64,000 nt of DNA from positions 1-64,000 of the forward strand of contig CAJJNP010000002.1 in NCBI GenBank assembly GCA_905193145.1, given 5' to 3'. This document shows positions 38,557 to 47,294 of this stretch, piece after piece. The translations under genes and the position numbers were made by a program. The notes beneath the pieces were generated by a model. The model worked only from the letters and a program-made list of their open reading frames with translations. It was not told the DNA's origin and ran no database searches. Each line of letters opens with the position of its first letter. Within the stretch, counting starts at the first letter, position 1. Origin of the DNA: an uncultured Odoribacter sp. Lineage in GTDB: Bacteria; Bacteroidota; Bacteroidia; Bacteroidales; Marinifilaceae.

Positions 38557-40266
38557 TTACTTATTCATTTTTTGCCATGTATCTTTTAATGATACAGTGC
38601 GATTAATTACTAATTTACCATCCTTAGAGTCCGGATCTACACAGAAATATCCTAAACGCTGAAATTGAAAACGATCACCAGGACGCGAAGTCTTAAGACT
38701 GGATTCCAATTTACATCCCGTCAATACCCGCAAAGAATTTTCATTAATAAATTCTTTAAAGTCAACATCTTTATGTCCTGCCGGATCTTCATCTTTAAAC
38801 AAACGGTCATACAAACGGACTTCTGCCTCAATAGCATCATCTGCAGCCACCCAATGTAACGTACCCTTCACTTTCCGGTTAGCAGCCTCATTACCACTAC
38901 CGCTACGGCTTTCGGTATCATATGTACAATGAATAACAGTCACATTGCCAGCCTCATCCTTTTCAATATGGTCCGTACATTTAATAATGTAAGCACCTTT
39001 CAAACGCACTTCCTGTCCCGGGGTTAAACGGAAGAATTTTTTCGGTGCGTTTTCCATAAAATCATCCCGTTCAATAAACAATTCTCTGCCAAAAGCTACC
39101 TGACGGGAACCAGCTGTCGGATCTTCCGGATTGTTTTCAATTTCCACCATTTCAGTCTGACCCACTGGATAATTGTCCAACACCACCTTCACCGGATCCA
39201 GTACAGCCATAACACGAGGAGCGGTTTTATTCAGATGTTCACGCACACAATATTCCAACAATGCCATATCCACAACGATTTCACGACGTGCTACTCCAAC
39301 TTTTTCAGCAAACATGCGGATAGATTCCGGAGTATAACCGCGACGACGCAAGCCACAGATAGTCGGCATTCGCGGATCATCCCAACCCGATACATATTTT
39401 TTCTGCACCAGTTCCAACAGACGACGTTTACTCATCACAGTATAGTTCAAATTGCGACGGGCAAACTCTATCTGACGAGGACGATATTCTGTAGATGTCA
39501 ATTCATCCAAGAACCAATTATAAAGCGGTCTGTGAATTTCAAATTCCAGAGTACAGATAGAATGAGTAATCCCCTCCAAATAGTCACTCTGTCCATGAGT
39601 AAAGTCATACATCGGATAGATACACCATTTATCACCTGTACGGTGGTGGCTGCAATAAATAATACGATACATAATCGGATCACGCATCAACATATTAGGA
39701 GATGCCATATCGATTTTTGCACGTAATACACGGCTGCCTTCCTTAAATTCACCAGCCTTCATTCGATGGAAAAGATCCATATTTTCTTCAACAGAACGAT
39801 CACGATAAGGACTGTTCACTCCCGGCTCCGTAATAGTCTTACGCCCGGCACTGATTTCTTCTGCCGTTTGATCATCCACATATGCTTTCCCATCACGAAT
39901 CATTTGTTCAGCCCAATCATAAAGCTGCTGGAAATAATCGGAAGCATAATGAACCTCTCCATCCCACTGGAATCCCAGCCATTTGATATCCTCTTGGATA
40001 GCATCAGTAAATTCAACATCTTCCTTCGAAGGATTTGTGTCGTCAAAACGCAGATTACACTTACCGTTGTATTTAGCCGCCAACCCAAAGTTGAGGCAAA
40101 TAGAAGTTGCGTGTCCAATGTGCAAGTAACCGTTAGGCTCCGGCGGGAAACGAGTATGTACTTTTCCGCCATTTTTACCTTCTGCGATTTCCTTTTCAAT
40201 AATTTGCTCGATGAAGTTCAATGATTTTTCTTCCTCGGGTTCTACAATGTGTTGGTCTTTCTCCAT
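38557..40266 (-). CDS. glnS: Glutamine--tRNA ligase
   Basis: A 569-residue class Ic synthetase charging tRNA-Gln. HIGH-type motif [13 protein letters not shown] near the N-terminus, the KMSKS equivalent VMSKRRLL, and the C-terminal two-barrel anticodon-binding domain. The frame extends to 40368, but the ATG at 40266 (MEKDQH) is chosen because the first conserved block follows at the normal distance. A GlnRS implies direct glutaminylation of tRNA-Gln rather than the GatCAB route. Confidence 0.96.
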   Translation of the reverse strand: MEKDQHIVEPEEEKSLNFIEQIIEKEIAEGKNGGKVHTRFPPEPNGYLHIGHATSICLNFGLAAKYNGKCNLRFDDTNPSKEDVEFTDAIQEDIKWLGFQWDGEVHYASDYFQQLYDWAEQMIRDGKAYVDDQTAEEISAGRKTITEPGVNSPYRDRSVEENMDLFHRMKAGEFKEGSRVLRAKIDMASPNMLMRDPIMYRIIYCSHHRTGDKWCIYPMYDFTHGQSDYLEGITHSICTLEFEIHRPLYNWFLDELTSTEYRPRQIEFARRNLNYTVMSKRRLLELVQKKYVSGWDDPRMPTICGLRRRGYTPESIRMFAEKVGVARREIVVDMALLEYCVREHLNKTAPRVMAVLDPVKVVLDNYPVGQTEMVEIENNPEDPTAGSRQVAFGRELFIERDDFMENAPKKFFRLTPGQEVRLKGAYIIKCTDHIEKDEAGNVTVIHCTYDTESRSGSGNEAANRKVKGTLHWVAADDAIEAEVRLYDRLFKDEDPAGHKDVDFKEFINENSLRVLTGCKLESSLKTSRPGDRFQFQRLGYFCVDPDSKDGKLVINRTVSLKDTWQKMNK

Positions 40267-40365
40267 AAATGTCTTTTTTACAAAGTCCACAAAATCCACA
40301 AGAGCGAAGCATTCACAACAACAACCCACTCTCATGTACTTTAAAAACTCATTTTTCTGAGGGTA

Positions 40366-40373
40366 CAAAAGTA
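40366..40373 (-). promoter_or_regulatory. Probable -7 box of glnS
   Basis: TACTTTTG on the minus strand, about 100 nt before the chosen glnS start, matches TAnnTTTG. No good -33 at standard spacing. Confidence 0.45.
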
Positions 40374-40403
40374 ACTAATTTATGAGAGTTTTAAAAGTTT
40401 GCG

Positions 40404-40411
40404 TATATTTG
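40404..40411 (+). promoter_or_regulatory. -7-like box abutting the porin start
   Basis: TATATTTG matches TAnnTTTG, but it ends only 5 nt before the ATG at 40417, so a transcript from it would be almost leaderless. It may be chance. Confidence 0.35.
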
Positions 40412-40416
40412 CAGCG

Positions 40417-42387
40417 ATGAAAAAAATTATCAGCATATTCATATTGACCTTTTTGCATCTTATTTGTCTGGCACAGAGCGAATTTGATGACTACAACTCT
40501 TACAATGACGAGCATGGAGTGCAAGAGTCTGAGCGTGATTCTGTGCCCCAAGAGAACGTTCCACACTATAGATATACGTGGAAATGGATGCGTAACGGCG
40601 TATATCCGCAAGAAGTACCCTTAGATACTTTACAAGACGGAATTCATAATTTCAATGATATATTCAAAAAAAGCATTTCCAATACTTATTTAGGAAATTT
40701 TCCTTCGCCATACGAATCCAACATTTTCATTGAAAGAAACGCAGTAGAAGATTTTTATCCTTTAACCTACCTGCGCAGCTTTCTTTTCATGCCAGAAGAT
40801 ATCATAAACTTCAATACCACCACTCCATACACTCGACTTAAATATTTCACTGGAGGAGGAAAAGGTAAAGCAGAAAATATGATTGATGCTTGGCATTCAC
40901 AAAACATCAATCCGTTTTGGAATATCGGAGCTCGCTACCACCTTATTTCAAGTGACGGACGATACGCAAATCAAAAAAGCAAAATATCCAACTTTTCGCT
41001 TTTTTCGTCTTATGAACGTGACAGAATTGTTGCCTCCTTTATGTTGGATCAACACAAAGGTGAAATTCGTGAAAATGGTGGTATTCAAGACCGAACTTAT
41101 GTCACAGACTCTATCGAAAAAGCTGAAAACATTCAAACTTGGTTAGGTCAGGATGAAGTATATAATAACTTTCGAATTATTAACTTCAACGTACAAGGAC
41201 AATACAACATTGGAAAACCGAAGCAAGTGATCCATGATAAGGATACTTCAGAAGTTTATCCTGCCAAAGCAGTTCTCAACATCCGCACCCAAAACAATCG
41301 TCACAAATTTGAAGAAGGAAGCATCAACTTTGACTTTTATCGGCATACGTATCTTGACAGCACCAAAACATCAGACCACTATAAAAGCAAGATTATTGAC
41401 CTCTCTGCAAAATTCATCGTAAACGAACACCCCAAATATAAATACCTTCCTGGGATATATGCCGGTTTGGATTTCAAAAGAGACAAATATGAACAAGTTA
41501 TAAACTTTGATACAGTCTCCCACACCGCTACAGAAGGCTCCAAAAACTATATGGGTACCTATATTACTGCCGGGCTCTTCAACATCGATACCAATGCCAT
41601 GTTGAATTACGATATTGCAGGACGTATCGGCATCTTAGGGTATTACGCCGGAAATTTCAAAGTTGACGGTTTTATCAGTCAAGCGCTTCGCAAAGACAAA
41701 AGTAGCTTCTTGCGGGCTGATGCGAAAATTGAATTACAAAGCGTCAATCCATTTCTAGATTTATATGTCGGCAACCATAATATTTGGGATAACGACTTTA
41801 AAGCTATTAAAACCATCAATTTAGAAGGACGATACATAAACAAGCGTTTACACACAGAATTAGGTGTCGGATTTACAAACATCTTCAGCTATGTATATTT
41901 CGATTCCACCATTATGCCTCAACAAACCAGCAAAACCCTGATTATATTATCTGCTTGGGCAAAAGAGGTATTCCGTGCAGGTCACTTCTATTTTGACCAA
42001 TCTGTTTATTTTCAGAAAAGCACACAGGAAGACATTCTTTCACTTCCAGCTATTGCATTATATTCACACAACTACTACCAGAATCACCTATTCAAAAGAG
42101 CTCTGCAATTGCAGATAGGATTCGACTTGTATTATAATACAAAATTTTATGCAGACAACTATGCTCCTGCTATCATGCAATTTTATAACCAACGGAAATA
42201 TAAAACAGGAAATTATCCCAAAGCAGATGTTTTCCTGAACCTCAATATCAAACGGGCACACATTTTTGTCAAATACGAACACGTAAATTTCCATATCAAA
42301 CAACATGGCAATTTTTTCAGTGCAGCCGATTATCCTATCAATCCTGCAATGTTAAAATTCGGCATTCAATGGGATTTCTTTGATTAA
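40417..42387 (+). CDS. Putative outer-membrane porin (Porin_10-like)
   Basis: A 656-residue protein with signal peptide (cleavage near CLAQ). The C-terminal ~500 residues have repeated amphipathic beta strands (YEHVNF, GIQWDFFD at the end, terminal aromatic), as in the putative porin family (Porin_10, PF14121-like) of Bacteroidota. The N-terminal ~80 residues after the signal are acidic and disordered-looking. The first ATG-like codon in the frame is 40399, but ATG 40417 (MKKIIS) gives a proper signal peptide. The transglycosylase gene follows 26 nt later. Confidence 0.82.
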   Translation: MKKIISIFILTFLHLICLAQSEFDDYNSYNDEHGVQESERDSVPQENVPHYRYTWKWMRNGVYPQEVPLDTLQDGIHNFNDIFKKSISNTYLGNFPSPYESNIFIERNAVEDFYPLTYLRSFLFMPEDIINFNTTTPYTRLKYFTGGGKGKAENMIDAWHSQNINPFWNIGARYHLISSDGRYANQKSKISNFSLFSSYERDRIVASFMLDQHKGEIRENGGIQDRTYVTDSIEKAENIQTWLGQDEVYNNFRIINFNVQGQYNIGKPKQVIHDKDTSEVYPAKAVLNIRTQNNRHKFEEGSINFDFYRHTYLDSTKTSDHYKSKIIDLSAKFIVNEHPKYKYLPGIYAGLDFKRDKYEQVINFDTVSHTATEGSKNYMGTYITAGLFNIDTNAMLNYDIAGRIGILGYYAGNFKVDGFISQALRKDKSSFLRADAKIELQSVNPFLDLYVGNHNIWDNDFKAIKTINLEGRYINKRLHTELGVGFTNIFSYVYFDSTIMPQQTSKTLIILSAWAKEVFRAGHFYFDQSVYFQKSTQEDILSLPAIALYSHNYYQNHLFKRALQLQIGFDLYYNTKFYADNYAPAIMQFYNQRKYKTGNYPKADVFLNLNIKRAHIFVKYEHVNFHIKQHGNFFSAADYPINPAMLKFGIQWDFFD

Positions 42388-42413
42388 TCCGTTTATTTTC
42401 GTATTTTTACAAA

Positions 42414-43802
42414 ATGACATTCAAAAGAATTGCCACGTATATAAACATATTAGTATGTATAGGGTGCAATGTTACTCATACGGCATCTTCGGAAATGATA
42501 CTTCCGGAGCCTTCGTATTTGGAAAAAATTTTAACTCGGGGAACTTTAAATATATCCACTTTCTACAACACTACCGATTTCTATATTTATCAAGGAATCT
42601 CCCGTGGTTTTCATTATGACTTGGCTAAAGATTTTGCAGATTACCTGATGGTAAATTTACAAATTATAGAAATCAACAACAATCCAGATACAGCCATACA
42701 CCACCTCCAAAACGAAAAATATGATTTGCTGGCAATCAGCATGACGTCCACTCCGGACAGAGAGGAAAAACTCAGATTCTGTCATCCTTTTTTTAAGACG
42801 AATGAAGTCTTGGTGCAAAACAAAAATCACTCTCCAATAGGAAACCTAAAAAATCTGGATGGCAAAGAAATCTTTATTCCTAAAAATTTTCCTGCTTATA
42901 AAAAGACATTGGAACAATTGGAAGACTCTCTAAATATCAAAATACATATACGGGAAGTAGACCAAATCTTCAATGAAGATTTATTACACCTAGTCGAAAC
43001 CGGAGTCATTCACTATACTGTTGTTGACGAAAATATCGCCCGCGCTAGTAGTTTTTCCATGAAAAACCTAGACTTCACCACCAAATTGAAGAATGACATA
43101 TCGGTATCGTGGGTCTCCAATAAAAAAGCAGACTTATTGATCGATGAAATCAATCGTTGGCTACAAAAAATACGCCAAGAAGGAAAATTACAATATCTTT
43201 ACAAGCGCTATTTCAATAATAGCAAAACAACCATTGGTAACAAATCCAAATACATACTACTCCGCGAAGGCAAAATCTCCCCTTATGATGAGCTGCTAAA
43301 GAAAGAGAGCAAGCGTCTAGGCTGGGATTGGCGCTTGTTAGCCGCCATTGTCTTTTCAGAATCACAATTCAATCCCGAAGCAGAATCACAATTCGGTGCT
43401 TATGGGCTAATGCAAATCATTCCGGAAACGGCTGAACATTTCCATGTATTCGACTATTTTCGTCCAGACAGCAATATCCATGCAGGTGTTTCCTATCTTA
43501 AATACCTAGATAAATACCTAACTTCTTATATTGCTGATCCACAAGAGCGCATTAAATTCATATTAGCCTCATATAATGCTGGACCCGGTCATATCCTTGA
43601 TGCTATTAGATTGACAAAAAAATATGGTAAAAATCCCTACTTATGGGAGAATAACGTAGATTTTTACATGCGACATAAAAATGAAAAACAATATTACCAG
43701 GATTCTTTAGCAAAAAATGGCTACTGTAATGGTCCGCAAACCTACCACTATGTCCGTCGGGTCTTAGACATCTACAACAACTACAAGAGCATAAAAGAGT
43801 AA
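42414..43802 (+). CDS. mltF: MltF-type membrane-bound lytic transglycosylase
   Basis: A 462-residue protein: N-terminal signal with a lipobox-like VCIGC (about residues 14-18); a periplasmic substrate-binding (SBP_bac_3) module about 30-270 (LTRGTLNISTFYNTTDFYIY and LLAISMTSTPDREEKLRF); then a C-terminal SLT lysozyme-like domain with catalytic Glu in FSESQFNPEAES, GAYGLMQIIPET and LASYNAGPGH. It cleaves peptidoglycan to 1,6-anhydro-muropeptides at the outer membrane. Probably co-transcribed with the porin. Confidence 0.93.
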   Translation: MTFKRIATYINILVCIGCNVTHTASSEMILPEPSYLEKILTRGTLNISTFYNTTDFYIYQGISRGFHYDLAKDFADYLMVNLQIIEINNNPDTAIHHLQNEKYDLLAISMTSTPDREEKLRFCHPFFKTNEVLVQNKNHSPIGNLKNLDGKEIFIPKNFPAYKKTLEQLEDSLNIKIHIREVDQIFNEDLLHLVETGVIHYTVVDENIARASSFSMKNLDFTTKLKNDISVSWVSNKKADLLIDEINRWLQKIRQEGKLQYLYKRYFNNSKTTIGNKSKYILLREGKISPYDELLKKESKRLGWDWRLLAAIVFSESQFNPEAESQFGAYGLMQIIPETAEHFHVFDYFRPDSNIHAGVSYLKYLDKYLTSYIADPQERIKFILASYNAGPGHILDAIRLTKKYGKNPYLWENNVDFYMRHKNEKQYYQDSLAKNGYCNGPQTYHYVRRVLDIYNNYKSIKE

Positions 43803-43835
43803 AATATAAAGTTATTCAAAACGATTCTACGAATA

Positions 43836-43866
43836 TTGTTTTAGTTATTTATTTTTACTACCTTCG
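43836..43866 (+). promoter_or_regulatory. Promoter of the 43904 gene
   Basis: TTG (43836-43838), 20 nt, TACCTTCG (43859-43866), 37 nt before the ATG. A clean match to the Bacteroidota form. Confidence 0.75.
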
Positions 43867-43903
43867 CATTAGTAGAATTTCTAATCATATAAAATATAAA
43901 TTC

Positions 43904-44650
43904 ATGCCTTACAGAAGATTACCCAATACAGATGCGGCAAGAATTAGAGCCTTAAAAGGAGCTTTGACCAAAGGACAAGACCTTGAAATAGATACAATCG
44001 CCTATTCTTTTGCTTTAAAACAAAAGATTGAATTTTTTTTACCCAAATTCGAGGTTGCTATACAGACCTCCAATCTGGCAAAAGAAAAACAATTCGGCAA
44101 TAGTCCAAAATTTTCCGAATATGCCAAAAAAGCACGATTATATATCTCGCACTTTATTCAAGTTTTGAATTTCTGCATTGCCAGGGGAGAAATGAAACCA
44201 TCTGTCAGAACTTATTACGGTCTGGATGAAAAAAGCTCAAAAGTCCCACCCCTACTAACAGAACAAGATTTATTGGAATGGGGAGAAAAAATCATCAAAG
44301 GCGACCAAGAGCGCGCTCTCAAACGGGATGGTAACACAATATACAATCCTACCATCGCTGTTGTACGAGTAAACTTTGAAAACTTCAAAGAACATTACAC
44401 CCGACAAAAACAATTTCAGACCAACACAGCACGGGAGAGTTATAATGTAGCTCAATACAGAAAAGAAGCCGATGCACTTATCCTTGAATTATGGAATGAA
44501 ATCGAACATCACTTTGAAAACATCCCTGATGAAGAAGAAAAACGGAGGCTGTGTGAAGAATACGGCTTGGTCTATGTCTTCCGGAAAGGAGAAAAAGATA
44601 GAATCCGACGCCGGAAAGAAGCGGAAAGAATCACCTTGAAACTATTCTAA
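43904..44650 (+). CDS. Conserved hypothetical protein, charged, cytosolic
   Basis: A 248-residue soluble protein without signal or membrane segments, Lys/Arg- and Glu-rich, mostly helical by composition. It starts MPYRRLPNTDAARIRALK and ends in a very basic tail (RIRRRKEAERITLKLF). I recognise no domain and assign no function. It is monocistronic, with a strong promoter (43836-43866) and terminator (44654-44698). The basic termini would suit nucleic-acid binding, but this is only a guess. Confidence 0.8.
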   Translation: MPYRRLPNTDAARIRALKGALTKGQDLEIDTIAYSFALKQKIEFFLPKFEVAIQTSNLAKEKQFGNSPKFSEYAKKARLYISHFIQVLNFCIARGEMKPSVRTYYGLDEKSSKVPPLLTEQDLLEWGEKIIKGDQERALKRDGNTIYNPTIAVVRVNFENFKEHYTRQKQFQTNTARESYNVAQYRKEADALILELWNEIEHHFENIPDEEEKRRLCEEYGLVYVFRKGEKDRIRRRKEAERITLKLF

Positions 44651-44653
44651 AAT

Positions 44654-44698
44654 AAATAGCTCCCGATGTCAATGACAACAGGAGCTATTATTTTTTTC
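44654..44698. terminator. Terminator between convergent genes
   Basis: Stem AAATAGCTCC (44654-44663) / GGAGCTATT (44681-44689), then seven or more Ts on the plus strand; the minus exit is also T-rich. It overlaps the last codons of the FeoB-associated peptide gene. Confidence 0.82.
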
Positions 44699-44845
44699 TA
44701 TCGTACACCTACCTTTCAAAGGGCATGAATGACATCCTTCACATGTTTTATTCCTCCTCAAGGCTTTCAATTTTCTGTAACAAAAGCTCAAAGCTCCGAC
44801 AACAGCAATTCCAATAATAATATATACAAGAATCTTCTGCACCAT
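44669..44845 (-). CDS. FeoB-associated Cys-rich membrane peptide
   Basis: A 58-residue ORF starting 3 nt after the FeoAB stop. One membrane helix (about 5-21, ILVYIIIGIAVVGAL), then a basic stretch and a cysteine cluster (CEGCHSCPLKGRC, and a terminal SSCCH). This is the FeoB_associated family pattern (PF12669-like), often found next to FeoB and possibly replacing FeoC. The cysteines could bind iron or an Fe-S cluster. Too short for standard ORF cut-offs and easily missed. Confidence 0.88.
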   Translation of the reverse strand: MVQKILVYIIIGIAVVGALSFCYRKLKALRRNKTCEGCHSCPLKGRCTIEKNNSSCCH

Positions 44846-44848
44846 AAC

Positions 44849-47215
44849 TTAAAACATACTCCCGATTTGATAAACACAAAAAGCAACAATCCATGCCAAA
44901 CCGGTCGTATAGAATATCGTAAACAATGCCCATTTCCAACCGGCCTCTTTCTTTATGGCAGCGATCACGGCCATACAAGGAAAATATATCAAAATAAACA
45001 GCATAAAGCCATAAGCCACCAACGGATTAAAGATATGATTCCCTTCACAATCCACCTGACTCTTCAGGCTTTCTGCCAAACCTTGGGTATTTTCTTCTGC
45101 ATCCGGCACATGATACAATATCCCCATTGAACTAACGACAATTTCCTTTGCTGCCAAACCGGTTACGATACTGACACCCATTTTCCAATCAAAACCCAAA
45201 GGCTCCAGTCCTGGCTCGATAAAACGTCCCATTTTGCCAATATACGACTGCTCCAAATGTTCGGAAGAACCAACTTCTGCATCCCGATTCAGCGGGAAAT
45301 AGCCCAAAGCCCAAATCAATATGGAAGCCATTAATATAATGGTACCCATTTTACGCAAATATTGCCCGGCCTTTTCCCACATATGAATCAAAATATTCCG
45401 CATCGTAGGCATCCGATAAGGAGGCAACTCCATGACAAAGGGTACGGATGAATTTTTAAAAAGAGTCTTTTTCATCAGCAAAGCAGTCAAAACAGCCACA
45501 ACGATACCGATGAAATAAATAGACATCAAAACCAATCCCTGGTTCTTGGGAAAAAATGCAGCAACCAATAAAATATACACCGGCAAGCGGGCACTGCACG
45601 ACATAAAAGGAGTTATTAACATCGTGATAATACGATCTCGTTTACTTTCCAACGTACGAGTTGCCATTATCGCCGGCACATTACAGCCAAATCCAATAAG
45701 CAAAGGAATAAATGACTTTCCGTGCAAACCAATCTTATGCATCAGTCTATCCATAATAAAGGCTGCTCTTGCCATATATCCGGTATCCTCCATCAAAGAA
45801 ATAAAAAAGAAAAGAATCAAAATATTAGGCAAAAAGACAATTACTCCCCCCACCCCGGCGATGATACCATTCACAAGCAAATCATTTAAAGGTCCTTCAG
45901 GCAATATTCCGGCAGCCCATTCTCCCAAAGCAGCCACCCCCATGTCAATCCAATCCATAGGATAATTTCCCAAAGAAAAGGTTGCTTGAAATGTCAGCCA
46001 CATAAAAAATATTAAAAACGGAAAACCCAGCCATTGATGAGTAAGCAAAGCGTCAATAGCATTTGTCAACTGCCGTTTATCTTTCTCGCCCGGATTATAG
46101 GTTTCCTGCAATGCCCCACGGATAAACCCATATTTAGCATTCGTAATAACCGTTTTGGTATCTTCTTTATACTCTTTTTCCAATTGTCCGATCTCTTTCT
46201 CTGCCACGGCCATAATCTGCTCATAATTTGGTACCGCATGCAATTGCTCCTGCATGATACTGTCATTCTCAAGCAATTTTATGGACACATACCTCGGAAC
46301 ATACATGTCCGTAATATTTTTATTCGATACAACAACTGCTTTTATCCGGCTAATTGCATCTTCAATTTCCGGTCCATAATTAATATGCACATGGCGAGAT
46401 TCTTTCGCCTTATCCTCAAACACCTCTATAATCTTATCCAACACCTCACCAATACCGATTCCCCGAGATGCTGTGGTCGGAATAATAGGAATCCCCATCA
46501 GTTGTCCCAGGTAAGTATAATTCAATTTGGCTCCACCTGCAAGCAACTCATCATACATATTCAATGCCATCACGACACGAATATTCATATCAATCAACTG
46601 AGTTGTCAAAAAAAGATTCCGCTCCAAATTAGAAGCATCCACTACATTCAACACCAAGTCCGGATGATGCTTGGTAATATACTCCCGGACATACACTTCT
46701 TCAGCAGAATATTCTGTCAAAGAATAAGTTCCTGGCAAATCAATCAGATTTATCGTATAACCTTTATGATGCAAAACACCCTGTTTCGCATCAACGGTGA
46801 CACCACTGTAATTTCCCACCTTCTCTCGCATTCCGGTTGCGCGATTGAACAAAGAAGTTTTTCCACAATTGGGATTTCCTACTAAAGCTATATTGATCGT
46901 TCGTGATCTCTCATGCACCTCCCGGGCAATATCATCTTCTGTAAATGTACCATTAAACCCTTCATGCATTTCACTGGAAATGCGCACCACTTCAATCAGA
47001 GAAGCCTCACTTCTTCTTAAAGAAATATGGCTGTCCATCAATTTATATTCTATCGGGTCGTGCAAAGGAGCATTTTTAATCACCAAAACTTTTTCGCCCT
47101 TCACAAACCCCATCTCCACGATTCTGTTGCGAAAACTGCCATGCCCATGCACTTTGATAATCACACACTCTTCTCCCGTTGCTATATCTGAAAGTTTCAA
47201 ATAACTGTTATCCAT
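44849..47215 (-). CDS. feoB: FeoA-FeoB fusion, ferrous iron transporter
   Basis: A 788-residue fusion. Residues 1-~78 form a FeoA SH3-like domain. Then comes the FeoB G domain with G1 GNPNCGKTS (about 114-122), DLPGTYSL and NVVDASNLERN, then a GDI region, then the transport domain with two Gate repeats (GFGCNVPAIMATRTLESKRDR is the first; the second follows IVTGLAAKEIVVSSM). It imports Fe2+ across the inner membrane. The Cys-rich peptide follows 3 nt downstream. A Fur-family gene is nearby, and a palindrome lies upstream. Confidence 0.97.
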   Translation of the reverse strand: MDNSYLKLSDIATGEECVIIKVHGHGSFRNRIVEMGFVKGEKVLVIKNAPLHDPIEYKLMDSHISLRRSEASLIEVVRISSEMHEGFNGTFTEDDIAREVHERSRTINIALVGNPNCGKTSLFNRATGMREKVGNYSGVTVDAKQGVLHHKGYTINLIDLPGTYSLTEYSAEEVYVREYITKHHPDLVLNVVDASNLERNLFLTTQLIDMNIRVVMALNMYDELLAGGAKLNYTYLGQLMGIPIIPTTASRGIGIGEVLDKIIEVFEDKAKESRHVHINYGPEIEDAISRIKAVVVSNKNITDMYVPRYVSIKLLENDSIMQEQLHAVPNYEQIMAVAEKEIGQLEKEYKEDTKTVITNAKYGFIRGALQETYNPGEKDKRQLTNAIDALLTHQWLGFPFLIFFMWLTFQATFSLGNYPMDWIDMGVAALGEWAAGILPEGPLNDLLVNGIIAGVGGVIVFLPNILILFFFISLMEDTGYMARAAFIMDRLMHKIGLHGKSFIPLLIGFGCNVPAIMATRTLESKRDRIITMLITPFMSCSARLPVYILLVAAFFPKNQGLVLMSIYFIGIVVAVLTALLMKKTLFKNSSVPFVMELPPYRMPTMRNILIHMWEKAGQYLRKMGTIILMASILIWALGYFPLNRDAEVGSSEHLEQSYIGKMGRFIEPGLEPLGFDWKMGVSIVTGLAAKEIVVSSMGILYHVPDAEENTQGLAESLKSQVDCEGNHIFNPLVAYGFMLFILIYFPCMAVIAAIKKEAGWKWALFTIFYTTGLAWIVAFCVYQIGSMF

Positions 47216-47234
47216 TATTCCTCATATTTGCCCA

Positions 47235-47242
47235 CAAAGATA
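47235..47242 (-). promoter_or_regulatory. Probable -7 box of feoAB
   Basis: TATCTTTG on the minus strand, 20 nt before the ATG at 47215. The -33 position falls at the palindrome 47265-47282. Confidence 0.5.
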
Positions 47243-47264
47243 AAGAATCTACACCGCTACTGTA

Positions 47265-47282
47265 ATACCTAAAAATAGGTAT
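47265..47282. promoter_or_regulatory. Palindrome upstream of feoAB, candidate operator
   Basis: ATACCTA-4 nt-TAGGTAT, a perfect 7-bp inverted repeat 22 nt upstream of the feoAB -7 box. It could be a metalloregulator operator (Fur or DtxR type). It also lies just after the antiporter stop, so a weak terminator role is the alternative. Confidence 0.4.
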
Positions 47283-47294
47283 ATACTCATTTTA

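Noticed and set aside
46034..46885. 283-codon plus-strand frame opposite feoAB
   Set aside because: It lies wholly within the FeoB G domain on the other strand and shows no recognisable domain.
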